NCBI GenBank assembly: GCA_003164035.1
Contig: PLRS01000069.1
Span: 1-55,732 of the forward strand
Length of the DNA: 55,732 nt
From: Bryobacterales bacterium
GTDB taxonomy: Bacteria > Acidobacteriota > Terriglobia > Bryobacterales > Bryobacteraceae
Direction of reading: 5' to 3'
In this document: piece after piece, positions 35,046 through 42,962 of the stretch
How positions within the stretch are numbered: position 1 is the first letter of the stretch
Layout of the letters: the number at the start of each line of letters is the position of its first letter
The notes under the pieces: model-generated
Told to the model about the DNA's origin: nothing
The model's input: only the letters and a program-made list of their open reading frames with translations
Database searches by the model: none
Translations under genes and position numbers: made by a program

Positions 35046-36212
35046 CTAGTTGCCCTCGCCGCCGCCGCCGCCGCCGAGATTCCAGCCGCTCATGATGTCG
35101 CGCGTTGCCGAAGGAGACGCCCGGAGGAGGTCGTCAACCCCGGCGAGCAACATGATGGCGGTGGAGTGACTGGAATCGGTCCCTTCGGTAGTCGTCACCA
35201 TAATGGCGTCGCGGGCTTTCAGGTCGGCAAGGGGAACGGCCGGCAACCGGTCGAGCATCTGCTTCAGATCGCCGCGTCCGCCTCCTCGCGAGCCACCGCC
35301 TGGCATACCGAATTGGCCCGAACCGCCGCCGCGCCGCCCGCCCTCGCCTTCGGCGTCCTGCCCTCCGGCAGGCTGGTATCGCCGGGCCAGCCGGGCGGCC
35401 AGCTCCGGCGGCAGCTTGCGCATGGTGGTGTCGGAGGTGACCCGCAAGAACCTGTTCTTCTTGGTCGCCAGATCCTTCACGGTGAGGACGCCGGCGGTGG
35501 CGTCCACTGAAACCACGGTCGCGGCCAACTGCGGAAACGTGCCGGAAACTACTCTTTCCGCCGCCACCGATGTGCCGTCCGCAGTCTTATCTCCCAGCAC
35601 ATTCACCTGATCGCCGATTTTAATCTGGTCGAATGTGCCGGGCTTGGCGTCGCTCATTTTGGCGGATTCCGGAGCATATCGCCGATATTCCGTCTTGGCC
35701 GAGAATACGACCGTCAAGTTCCTGGAGCTGACTTTAATGGCGAGCGTCTTGGCGCCCGGGTCGATCGAAGCCACGATTCCGGTAGTACCGCGCTTCTGCC
35801 AGTCCTCCAGTTCCTTTTCATGAACCTGCGCCACGTCGGCGCTGGTCATGATGTAGATGGTGCGTGCCTCGAAACCCTTCTGGTCGGCGGACGCCGTGCC
35901 GATGGCCACCGCGCGGTCGCCCGCGTTCACGCTCTTCAGCTCGATCGGCAGGGCCTTCTTGGTGTCGTTTTCACCGGGCGGCAAGCGCCGGATAAACGAG
36001 CGGTCCGTGGTCGTCACGGTCACCGCGTCGCCCTTATCCGTTTTGATTGCCAGTTCCTTGCTGTCGGTATTCACCGACACCACGGTACCTGTAACTCGCG
36101 CGCGAGCGGCCTCCGCGGCTGCGTTCTGGGCCTGTCCCCGGATTGAGACAGCGGAAACCAATGCTATCATTCCGACTATCGCGAGCTTCCCTACGCTTGA
36201 GTTCCTTCGCAT
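35046..36212 (-). CDS. Secreted DUF5666-type beta-repeat protein with Gly/Arg-rich tract
   Basis: A 388-aa exported protein. The signal peptide is basic then hydrophobic (KLAIVGMIALVSAVSIRGQA). Three related beta-rich units of the DUF5666/OB-like kind follow: VTGTVVSVNTDSKELAIKTD, GIVASIDPGAKTLAIKVSS and ATVVSVDATAGVLTVKDLA. Each alternates a 'VxSVD...LxIK' strand pair with a 'GDxVxVxG' turn. A Gly/Arg-rich stretch (GEGGRRGGGSGQFGMPGGGS and onward) lies at about 287-314, and the C-terminus is also Gly-rich. The function of the family is unknown. It lies directly upstream of the TonB receptor, which carries a similar Gly-rich insert, suggesting the two proteins share a surface or periplasmic environment. 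Confidence 0.78.
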   Translation of the reverse strand: MRRNSSVGKLAIVGMIALVSAVSIRGQAQNAAAEAARARVTGTVVSVNTDSKELAIKTDKGDAVTVTTTDRSFIRRLPPGENDTKKALPIELKSVNAGDRAVAIGTASADQKGFEARTIYIMTSADVAQVHEKELEDWQKRGTTGIVASIDPGAKTLAIKVSSRNLTVVFSAKTEYRRYAPESAKMSDAKPGTFDQIKIGDQVNVLGDKTADGTSVAAERVVSGTFPQLAATVVSVDATAGVLTVKDLATKKNRFLRVTSDTTMRKLPPELAARLARRYQPAGGQDAEGEGGRRGGGSGQFGMPGGGSRGGGRGDLKQMLDRLPAVPLADLKARDAIMVTTTEGTDSSHSTAIMLLAGVDDLLRASPSATRDIMSGWNLGGGGGGEGN

Positions 36213-36316
36213 TTCTTACATCCACAAGGGGCGTTGTCGAAAAGATCAAGGTTACAGCCTTCACATTTCCGGAATCGGGTGAAAGATCGGGTGTGCCTAG
36301 GTGTTCGCGTTCGTGT

Positions 36317-36394
36317 GGTGGGACAGGCCTCCCGGCCTGTCGTAACCGCGAAGCTGCTCTTCCAGCCGGCGACAGGCCAGGAGGCCTGTCCCAC
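36317..36394. repeat. Inverted pair of palindromic repeat, family 3
   Basis: GTGGGACAGGCCTCCCGGCC (36317 onward) is answered by GACAGGCCAGGAGGCCTGTC then CCAC (to 36394), with about 27 bp between. Each arm is itself palindromic around AGGCCT. No other copy lies in the window; the layout resembles the family 1 and 2 pairs. Confidence 0.55.
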
Positions 36395-36500
36395 TGGCAA
36401 CGGTACCGAGGCAATCGGCAGGTGGTTTACGGATGAAAATGGAACTCTAACCGGAGAGGTTCTTAAAGAGGAGGGCGAAACGGCGGAGGGAGAAAACGCA

Positions 36501-36540
36501 GGAAAGCCGCGCAAGGCTTAAGCGCCAGACGCGGCTTTCC
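36501..36540 (-). terminator. Intrinsic-type terminator of the 49-aa peptide gene
   Basis: A perfect 11-bp stem, GGAAAGCCGCG (36501-36511) and CGCGGCTTTCC (36530-36540), with an 18-nt loop, lies 26 bp past the stop of the small minus-strand gene. On that strand the hairpin is followed by TGCGTTTTCTCC, a short T-run. Confidence 0.65.
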
Positions 36541-36566
36541 GAATTTGCCAAGAGATAGGACCGGGC

Positions 36567-36716
36567 CTAGAAAAGGCTCTTCTTGGTGGTGTCGGCAGTC
36601 TTCTTTGCCTTCTTTGCCTTCTTCGTCTTGGTGGTGGCGGTATCTTGCGCGAAGGTCACGGCCACGGTGGTGGTCAGGAAAGCCAGGCCCAGCATCAGCG
36701 TCATTAGTTTCTTCAT
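36567..36716 (-). CDS. Small Lys-rich secreted peptide (49 aa)
   Basis: An ATG at 36716 opens a 49-codon frame behind AAGGAG placed 8 nt upstream, a strong ribosome site. The first 23 residues are a signal peptide (LMTLMLGLAFLTTTVAVTFA, cut before QD). The mature part, 26 residues, is almost only Thr, Lys, Ala and Asp (KTKKAKKAKKTADTTKK), so it would be strongly basic and unfolded. Short proteins of this design recur in Acidobacteria, but I know of no function; binding to DNA, polyphosphate or anionic envelope polymers is a guess. A terminator hairpin follows. It stands alone between the DUF5666 gene and the microcompartment genes, with strong start and stop signals. Confidence 0.7.
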   Translation of the reverse strand: MKKLMTLMLGLAFLTTTVAVTFAQDTATTKTKKAKKAKKTADTTKKSLF

Positions 36717-36970
36717 TGCGGTTTCTCCTTTGGATTGCGACGATTTTATCTCGTCTTGGTACCTAGCATAGCGGACGGCACATGAAGCGCGGCTTAAATG
36801 GTAATTAAAATCACTTCATATAACGCTGAGTTTTGGTTTCCCGGCGTGTTGTTTGCGCCGCGTCCAATCGCCAGGCACGGCCAGGAGCGGCCGGCGAGGT
36901 CGTGGCGGCACAAATGTGCTACGGTAGTAGCTTCCTTTCCGAGTTCGGATTCGGAAGTTTGGAGGTTCAA

Positions 36971-37252
36971 ATGATGGAAGCCCTCGGCATGATTGAAACT
37001 AAAGGGCTGATCGGCGCTATTGAGGCGGCCGACGCGATGGTGAAGACCGCCAATGTGGTCCTGACCGGGAAAGAGTTTGTGGGCGCGGGACTGGTTTGCA
37101 TTACCGTGCGCGGGGATGTGGGCGCGGTGAAGGCTGCGACCGATGCCGGTGCCGCGGCGGCTCGCCGGGTGGGCGAACTGGTCGCGGTCCACGTGATCCC
37201 GAGGCCCCACGAAGAAGTGGAAAAGGCTCTCCCCACGACTTTCAAGAAGTAG
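36971..37252 (+). CDS. Bacterial microcompartment shell protein (BMC-H hexamer subunit)
   Basis: A 93-aa single-BMC-domain protein of the PduA/EutM/CcmK type. The start at ATG 36971 follows GGAGG (36961-36965); a longer in-frame extension exists upstream but lacks BMC character. The signature is complete: [31 protein letters not shown], the pore-loop segment [19 protein letters not shown], and the edge helix [20 protein letters not shown] followed by [11 protein letters not shown]. Six subunits would form a flat hexagonal tile with a central pore. The gene directly precedes a CoA-acylating aldehyde dehydrogenase (6 bp between stop and start). No BMC-T trimer or pentameric vertex protein is in the window, so other shell genes must lie elsewhere. 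Confidence 0.94.
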   Translation: MMEALGMIETKGLIGAIEAADAMVKTANVVLTGKEFVGAGLVCITVRGDVGAVKAATDAGAAAARRVGELVAVHVIPRPHEEVEKALPTTFKK

Positions 37253-37258
37253 CTCCCC

Positions 37259-38950
37259 ATGCTCGATAAAGACCTTCTTTCCGTACAGGAGGTCCGAACC
37301 AAGGTGGCCAAAGCCCACGCCGCCTGGCAGCAATTCCGCACATTTTCTCAGGCTCAAGTCGACGCCATTGTGGAGCGGATGGCGGCCGCCGCCAGGTCCC
37401 ATGCCCGCCGCCTGGCGGAAATGGCGGTGGAAGAGACCGGCTACGGCAACGCACCTGACAAGTACATCAAGAACCTGCTCGCGTGCGACTGGCTTCCGCG
37501 CCGCATGCGCGGCATGAAAACCGTGGGTGTGGTGCACGAGCTGGTGCACGAGAAGATCGTGGAAATTGCGGTTCCGGTGGGCGTGGTTGCGGCGATTCTG
37601 CCGACCACGAATCCCACTTCCACGGCCATCTACAAAGTCCTGATTTCGCTTAAGGCCGGTAACGGGGTGGTGGTGAGCCCACATCCCCGCGCGCACCGCT
37701 GCACCTGCGCCACCACGGCTATTCTGGCCCAGGCCGCGGTCGAAGCCGGAGCCCCCGAGGGCATCGTTCAATGCATCGATAACGCCACCTTGGAGGGCAC
37801 CGGAGCGCTCATGAAACACGAGCTTACCGGGGTGATCCTGGCTACCGGCGGCGCCGGCATCGTCAAGGCGGCGTATTCCAGCGGCAAACCGGCTTTCGGA
37901 GTCGGTCCGGGCAATGTCCCGGTGCTGGTCGATACTTCGGCGGACCTGGACGACGCTATCCGCAAGATCGTTGCCGGCAAGTCGTTCGATTACGGCACGG
38001 TCTGTTCCAGCGAACAGACGCTGGTTGCCGAGAGTTCGCTGCGCGGCCGCATTCTGGACTTGCTCCGGCGGCATCGCGCGCATCTTTGTACCGAGGAGCA
38101 GGCGCAGGCGCTGAGCAAGCTGCTGGTGCTGCCCAACTGGTCCATTAACCCTGAGTGTGTGGGTCAGGCCCCGGCCAAACTGGCGCGGATGGCGGGATTC
38201 GAAGTGCCTGACGGCACTACCATTCTGTGCGCCGAGATCGGCGGCGTCGGCAAGCAGCATCCGCTCTCCATGGAGAAGCTTTCGCCGGTGCTGGCGCTCG
38301 GTTTTGTTAAGGATTTTCCGACCGCTCTCGATATCTGCCATGCTCTGTTGAAGTTCGGCGGGCTGGGCCACACGGCGGTGATTTACGCCCGCGACGATGC
38401 CCGCATCCGCGAGTACGGACTGCGCGTCCCCGCCATGCGGGTGTTGGTGAATACGCCGGCTCCGCAAGGCTCTACCGGTATCACCACCAACGTCTTTCCA
38501 GCCATGACGCTGGGCTGCGGTGCGATAGCCGGCAACATCACCTCGGATAACATCGGGCCGCAGCACCTCATCAATATCAAGCGGCTGGCGTATGTGGTGC
38601 GCGAACCGGAGCAGGCTTTCGAAATGCCGCTGGGCATCGACGACGCGCCCGCGGCCGGCGCGCCGGCCGCACTGGACCGGCCGGCGGTGGTGGCCGCGGT
38701 GGAACGGTACCTCGCGGCACGGGGCATCGGCGCCGCGCCGAAAGCCCTCGCGGAGCCCTCCTGCGGCTGCTCGGCCGGCGCCGGCTCTTGCAAGACCGTG
38801 GAGACTGAACCGGCCGCCGTCAACAAAGCCATGGTTGCGAACATCGCCGCGGAGGTGGTGGACCGCTTCCTGGCGAAGCGCGGCACCGCGCGGCCCGGCC
38901 CTGTTTCTCCACCCAACACCGGGTCGGACGCACCCGGCGGCTACGGTTAG
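37259..38950 (+). CDS. CoA-acylating aldehyde dehydrogenase with encapsulation-type C-terminal extension
   Basis: A 563-aa enzyme of the PduP/EutE/AdhE-type acylating group, converting an aldehyde, CoA and NAD+ to acyl-CoA. Residues 1-470 are the dehydrogenase: [20 protein letters not shown], cofactor-site [17 protein letters not shown], and catalytic Cys249 in [11 protein letters not shown], the form seen in acylating enzymes. A 91-residue tail follows. It has two amphipathic helices, residues 473-489 ([17 protein letters not shown]) and 522-542 ([21 protein letters not shown]), joined by a Cys-rich linker ([12 protein letters not shown]). Such helices bind shell proteins and target enzymes to the lumen. 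Adjacency to the BMC-H gene fits packaging. The aldehyde source is not encoded nearby. Usual enzymes of this class are near 460-500 aa. Confidence 0.9.
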   Translation: MLDKDLLSVQEVRTKVAKAHAAWQQFRTFSQAQVDAIVERMAAAARSHARRLAEMAVEETGYGNAPDKYIKNLLACDWLPRRMRGMKTVGVVHELVHEKIVEIAVPVGVVAAILPTTNPTSTAIYKVLISLKAGNGVVVSPHPRAHRCTCATTAILAQAAVEAGAPEGIVQCIDNATLEGTGALMKHELTGVILATGGAGIVKAAYSSGKPAFGVGPGNVPVLVDTSADLDDAIRKIVAGKSFDYGTVCSSEQTLVAESSLRGRILDLLRRHRAHLCTEEQAQALSKLLVLPNWSINPECVGQAPAKLARMAGFEVPDGTTILCAEIGGVGKQHPLSMEKLSPVLALGFVKDFPTALDICHALLKFGGLGHTAVIYARDDARIREYGLRVPAMRVLVNTPAPQGSTGITTNVFPAMTLGCGAIAGNITSDNIGPQHLINIKRLAYVVREPEQAFEMPLGIDDAPAAGAPAALDRPAVVAAVERYLAARGIGAAPKALAEPSCGCSAGAGSCKTVETEPAAVNKAMVANIAAEVVDRFLAKRGTARPGPVSPPNTGSDAPGGYG

Positions 38951-39285
38951 CCTCCTGTCAGGAAATAACCATGCCAATTCCGGCGTGGCGCGGCCACTTT
39001 TGGCTGCAGCGCCGAGATTCCAAACTCATGTTCGGGTGGGCGGTGTAGACAGGGTCGAAAAACGCGCCGGGAAGAGTCCCGGCGTGGCAGACTGAGAGTC
39101 CGCTCCACAATTTTCATGAGCTTGCGAGGGCCGAAGGCCCCGAGACGACAGACCACAAGAAACGGTGGTCTGCCCCACGGTGATCGTGTCCGATCATTTT
39201 GAAAAATAGCCCGCTCATGGACGATACCCGCCCGTTGGTGAATGCCTTCTAGGAGCGAAGCGAATGCGTCGGGACAATAGAGAAG
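38951..39285. repeat. Intergenic repeat block with family 1 hairpin
   Basis: No gene is seen in these 335 bp. Near 38984-39012 GGCGCGGCCA-CTTT-TGGCTGCAGCGCC can fold, resembling the palindrome at 31899-31927. A family 1 hairpin in reverse orientation occupies 39148-39179 (ACAGACCACAAG, AACGGTGGTCTG). The promoter for the following receptor gene should lie in the last 100 bp; none is clear. Confidence 0.5.
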
Positions 39286-42054
39286 ATGACGATACGGGCG
39301 TGGGCGTGTCTGGCGGGTCTAGGTCTGTTTTTATTTTCCGCTGTTGGCTTTGCGCAGTCGAGCAGCGGCACTTCGGGCACTATTCGAGGCTCCGTGCTGG
39401 ACAGTTCGGGCGCGGCCATTGGTGGCGCGGCGGTGGAACTTCGGAACCCGATTTCGCGGCTCGACCGAACCGTGCGCGCGGACGCGCAGGGCAAGTTCGC
39501 GTTCGACAATGTCCCTTTTAGCAGCTATCATTTGAGCGCCACGGCGCCGGGGTTCCAGGCGGGCAGCCAGGACGTAGAGGTGCGCTCGGCGATCCCGCTC
39601 GAGGTCGCGGTCAACCTCACGGTCGGCGCCCAGAACACCACGGTTACCGTGGAGGCCCAGGCCGAGGACCTGATCACCAACGATTCGACGGTCCACACCG
39701 ATGTGGATCGCGCCTTGTTCGAAAAGCTTCCGCTCGAAAGCCAATCTTCCTCGGTGAGTTCGCTGGTGACGCTGGCTTCGCCGGGGGTTTCGGCGGATTC
39801 CAACGGGCTTTTTCATGGGATGGGCGACCACGCCTCGAATTCGTTTTCGGTGGATGGCCAGAACATTTCCGACCAGCAGAGCAAGGTATTTTCCAACCAG
39901 ATTCCGATCGAATCGGTGCAATCGATGGAAGTGATCGAGGGCGCGCCGCCGGCCGAATATGGCGACAAGACGAGCCTGGTGATCGTGGTGACGACGCGCT
40001 CCGGCATGGGCATGCACCAGGCCCACGGCGACATTTCGGCATCGTACGGGACGTTCGGCAGCGGAAACGGGTCGGCCAGCGTGGGCTACGGGGGGAACGA
40101 TTGGGGCAACTTCATCGCCCTCAGCGGCCTCGGTACCGGCCGGTTTCTGGACGGGCCGGAATTCAACGTCTTTCACGATCATGGCAACCAGGCAAACGTC
40201 TTCGAGCGTTTCGATGTGAAGCCGTCCACCGCCGACACGGTGAACTTCAATTTCAGCTACACGCGGTCGTGGTTTCAGAACCCGAATTCATACGACGCCC
40301 AGACGGCGTCGGCCTGGAACGGGCTGGTGGTGGATAACGGCGGATTGGGACCTAACGGCCAGGTGGTGGGGCCGACGGACCAGCGCTCCAAGATCCGCAC
40401 GTTCAACATCGCGCCTACTTGGACCCGGCTGACCAGTCCGCATACGGTGCTGACTTTCGGCGCTTTTGCGCGGCAAGACCAGTATAATTACTATCCCAGC
40501 GACGACCCGTACTCCGATTTCATCCCCGGGGTGCAAGGGCTGACGATCGGGCAGAACCGGCGGCTCACCAACCTGGGAGCGCACGCGGCCCTCTCCTATG
40601 CCAAGGGTGTCCACAACCTCAAAATGGGCGTGATGTATGAAGACACCATTCTGACCGAAAAGGACAGCTTCGGAGTTGTAGACCCGACCACCAACGCGGT
40701 TTGCCTGAACGCGGACGGGACCCCGTACACGGGAGTGGGGTTGACGAATCCTGCGGGATGCGTGGGCGCGCTCGAGCCCAATCCGAATTTCATTCCGCTG
40801 CTGGGCTGCTACGATTTGACCCGCCTGGCGCCGGTGCCGGGTTCCGATGGCTGTCCGAATTCCACGGCGGGGCTCTATGATTTTGACGGGCATGCGGACA
40901 TCCGCGAAGTCGCCCTGTTCGTGCAGGACAACATCAGTAAGGGCCCCTGGAATTTCAACCTGGGGCTGCGGTTCGACATCTATCGCGGCCTCACCAGCGC
41001 CAGCCAGGCGGAACCGCGGTTGGGTATCGCTTACAATTTCAAGCCCACCAACTCGGTGCTGCGCATTTCCTATGCGCGCAGCCTGGAAACGCCGTTCAAC
41101 GAAAACCTGGTGCTTTCGAGCCTGGGGTGCAGCGACCCGGTGGTAAACGCGATCATGTCGTCGACCGTCAGCCCTTGCGTTTCCAATACGCCGCTGGCGC
41201 CGGGATGGCGCAATGAATTTCACGCCGGGCTGCAGCAGGCTTTCGGCAAGCACCTGGTGGTGGATGGCGAATACATCTGGAAGTACACGCACCGGGCATA
41301 CGACTTCAGCGTCTTCGGAAACTCGCCGCTGACTTTCCCGATCGAATGGGAGCGCTCGAAGATCCCCGGCTTCACCGGCCGCGTCACCATGCCGGACTAC
41401 CACGGTCTTTCGGCCTTTGTGGTGATGTCGCACGTGGCGGCGCGTTTCTTCGAGCCACAGGTGAGCGGCATTGGATCGACGCCGGCCGGCAGCCAGGTTT
41501 TCCGCATCGACCACGACGAAGCCTTTAACCAGACCACGCACCTGCAATATCAGCCTTTCAAGAAAGGTCCGTGGTTCGGCTTCAACTGGCGCTATGACAG
41601 CGGCCAGGTGGCGGGGTCGGTTCCCTGCGCCGGGGGGAACTGCGCCAACGGGCCGGATGGCAGCGACTCGGTGGTGGACGTTAGCGAACTGACGCCGGAC
41701 CAGCAATTCCAGGCAGGGCTGTTCTGCGGCAGCGTGCATGCTACGCCGACGATGGGTATCAGCCCCAGCGGACTCTGCCCGGCGGCCGAATACGGTTCGA
41801 CCTTGCTCAAGATCCCCGCCGCCGGCACCGAGAACGACGACCACAATCCGCCCCGCGTTGCGCCACGGAGCCTGTTCGACATGTCGTTGGGCCAGGATAA
41901 TCTCTTCGGCGGCGAGCGCTATAAGTGGAGCGCCAGGATTTCGGTGGTCAACCTGACGAATAACTACGCGCTGTATAACTTCCTATCGACCTTCAGCGGC
42001 ACGCATTACGTCACACCGCGCGCCGTGACGGCGACGATCGGGTTTCATTTTTGA
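39286..42054 (+). CDS. TonB-dependent receptor, Oar-like, with N-terminal carboxypeptidase-regulatory domain
   Basis: A 922-aa outer membrane receptor. Signal peptide residues 1-23 (LAGLGLFLFSAVGFAQ). The CarboxypepD_reg Ig-like domain lies at about 28-110 (GTIRGSVLDSSGAAIGGAAV, KFAFDNVPFSSYHLSATAPG). The plug has SNSFSVDGQNISDQQSKVFS and SVQSMEVIEGAPPAEYGDKT, where 'ExIxG..PAEYGDKTS' is typical of this group. The barrel runs to the last strand AVTATIGFHF with terminal Phe. It differs from the receptor at 31928-34984 in lacking the Gly-rich insert, so they are diverged paralogues. Cysteines in loops (CLNADG, CYDLTR, CAGGNC) may form extracellular disulfides. The ligand is unknown. It is monocistronic, followed by a GA/CT-rich tail. 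Confidence 0.9.
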   Translation: MTIRAWACLAGLGLFLFSAVGFAQSSSGTSGTIRGSVLDSSGAAIGGAAVELRNPISRLDRTVRADAQGKFAFDNVPFSSYHLSATAPGFQAGSQDVEVRSAIPLEVAVNLTVGAQNTTVTVEAQAEDLITNDSTVHTDVDRALFEKLPLESQSSSVSSLVTLASPGVSADSNGLFHGMGDHASNSFSVDGQNISDQQSKVFSNQIPIESVQSMEVIEGAPPAEYGDKTSLVIVVTTRSGMGMHQAHGDISASYGTFGSGNGSASVGYGGNDWGNFIALSGLGTGRFLDGPEFNVFHDHGNQANVFERFDVKPSTADTVNFNFSYTRSWFQNPNSYDAQTASAWNGLVVDNGGLGPNGQVVGPTDQRSKIRTFNIAPTWTRLTSPHTVLTFGAFARQDQYNYYPSDDPYSDFIPGVQGLTIGQNRRLTNLGAHAALSYAKGVHNLKMGVMYEDTILTEKDSFGVVDPTTNAVCLNADGTPYTGVGLTNPAGCVGALEPNPNFIPLLGCYDLTRLAPVPGSDGCPNSTAGLYDFDGHADIREVALFVQDNISKGPWNFNLGLRFDIYRGLTSASQAEPRLGIAYNFKPTNSVLRISYARSLETPFNENLVLSSLGCSDPVVNAIMSSTVSPCVSNTPLAPGWRNEFHAGLQQAFGKHLVVDGEYIWKYTHRAYDFSVFGNSPLTFPIEWERSKIPGFTGRVTMPDYHGLSAFVVMSHVAARFFEPQVSGIGSTPAGSQVFRIDHDEAFNQTTHLQYQPFKKGPWFGFNWRYDSGQVAGSVPCAGGNCANGPDGSDSVVDVSELTPDQQFQAGLFCGSVHATPTMGISPSGLCPAAEYGSTLLKIPAAGTENDDHNPPRVAPRSLFDMSLGQDNLFGGERYKWSARISVVNLTNNYALYNFLSTFSGTHYVTPRAVTATIGFHF

Positions 42055-42055
42055 G

Positions 42056-42170
42056 GAGAAGAGGGAAGGCAAGGAAGTTAGAAGGTGAGGAAGGAAGGAA
42101 AGAAGGAAGGAAAGAAGGAAGTAAAACCGCGCTTCCTGCTTCTTGACTTCTCTCCTTCTCTCTTCTCCCC
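42056..42170. repeat. GGAA-repeat and CT-rich tail after the receptor gene
   Basis: A purine tract of GAAGGAAGGAAAGAAGG words (about 42056-42121), a short GC core and a pyrimidine tract (CTTCTTGACTTCTCTCC onward) form a mirror-like, imperfectly pairing block between convergent genes, like that at 29967-30062. Confidence 0.5.
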
Positions 42171-42172
42171 GC

Positions 42173-42928
42173 TCACCAGCGCAGAATCCGCCGAATCCCG
42201 TGGGCCTGGCGTTTGCTGACGGTCAATTCGAGTGAGTTGCTGAGGGTGATCATCCAGCGCTGGCTGCTGAGGGCGCTGATTTTGCGGACGTGATTCAGGT
42301 TGACGACGGCGTTGCGGTGGACGCGCTGAAACTCGGGGCCGGGCAGGTGTTTGCAGATGGCGCGGAGGCTGTGAGTGGCCAGCAGGCGCTGGCGGGCGGT
42401 CACGATCCACACCAACTCGCGTTCGGCCTGGAACGCCAGCACCTCGTCGGCGTCGAGCAGTACATAGTGGGAACCGCTGCGGCCCACCACTTTGCGGCTG
42501 GCCGCCGGCAGCGCCGTATCGGCCACGGCCGCGATGCGGGCCAGATTATCGGCAGCCTCGGAAGGGTTGCCTAATAGGGCGCGGGCACGCTCGACGGCTT
42601 TCTGCAGGCGCGCCTCGCCGACCGGCTTCAGCAGGTAATCGATGGCGCCGGCTTCAAAAGCCTGAATGGCGTGCTGATCGAAGGCCGTGATAATGACCAC
42701 GACCGGAAGGCGCGCGCCTTCCAGATTGCGGACCACCTCAAAGCCGCCCATCACGGGCATCTGGAGATCGAGGAAAACCACCTCCGGGCGGAGGCGCGCC
42801 ATTTCGAGCAGGGCCTGGCCGCCGTCGGCCGCTTCCCCCACCACCTCGATGTCGCGCATGGCCTCCAGTTGCTCGCGCAGAACCTGGCGCGCAATGGGCT
42901 CGTCGTCAACGATGAGGGCCGTCAGCAT
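42173..42928 (-). CDS. LytTR-type response regulator, no adjacent kinase
   Basis: A 251-aa regulator of the AlgR/LytR class. The receiver (1-120) has acidic residues VDDEP, phospho-acceptor Asp54 in VFLDLQMPVMGG, Thr-like Thr in IITAFD and Lys in YLLKPVGEARL. The LytTR DNA-binding domain (about 145-250) reads YVLLDADEVLAFQAERELVW and FQRVHRNAVVNLNHVRKIS, ending GIRRILRW. Such regulators often control surface, adhesion or virulence genes by binding two direct repeats. No histidine kinase lies beside it, so it is an orphan in this window. It runs convergently towards the TonB receptor gene and is separated from the EEP hydrolase gene by 34 bp in the same direction, so they may share a transcript. 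Confidence 0.93.
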   Translation of the reverse strand: MLTALIVDDEPIARQVLREQLEAMRDIEVVGEAADGGQALLEMARLRPEVVFLDLQMPVMGGFEVVRNLEGARLPVVVIITAFDQHAIQAFEAGAIDYLLKPVGEARLQKAVERARALLGNPSEAADNLARIAAVADTALPAASRKVVGRSGSHYVLLDADEVLAFQAERELVWIVTARQRLLATHSLRAICKHLPGPEFQRVHRNAVVNLNHVRKISALSSQRWMITLSNSLELTVSKRQAHGIRRILRW

Positions 42929-42962
42929 CTTCCATCTTCAATTAGAGCGAATAGCATGCCGG

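Noticed and set aside
36833-36970. N-terminal extension of the BMC shell protein
   Set aside because: The extension has no BMC similarity, and ATG 36971 is preceded by GGAGG and gives the normal 93-aa length.
36794-38977. 727-codon open frame antisense to the microcompartment genes
   Set aside because: The sense genes have complete BMC and aldehyde dehydrogenase motifs; the antisense sequence is His/Arg/Gly-rich without domain character.
42056-42121. GGAA tract as an origin or phase-variable repeat
   Set aside because: It lies after a stop codon, outside any promoter or coding frame, and no DnaA boxes are nearby.
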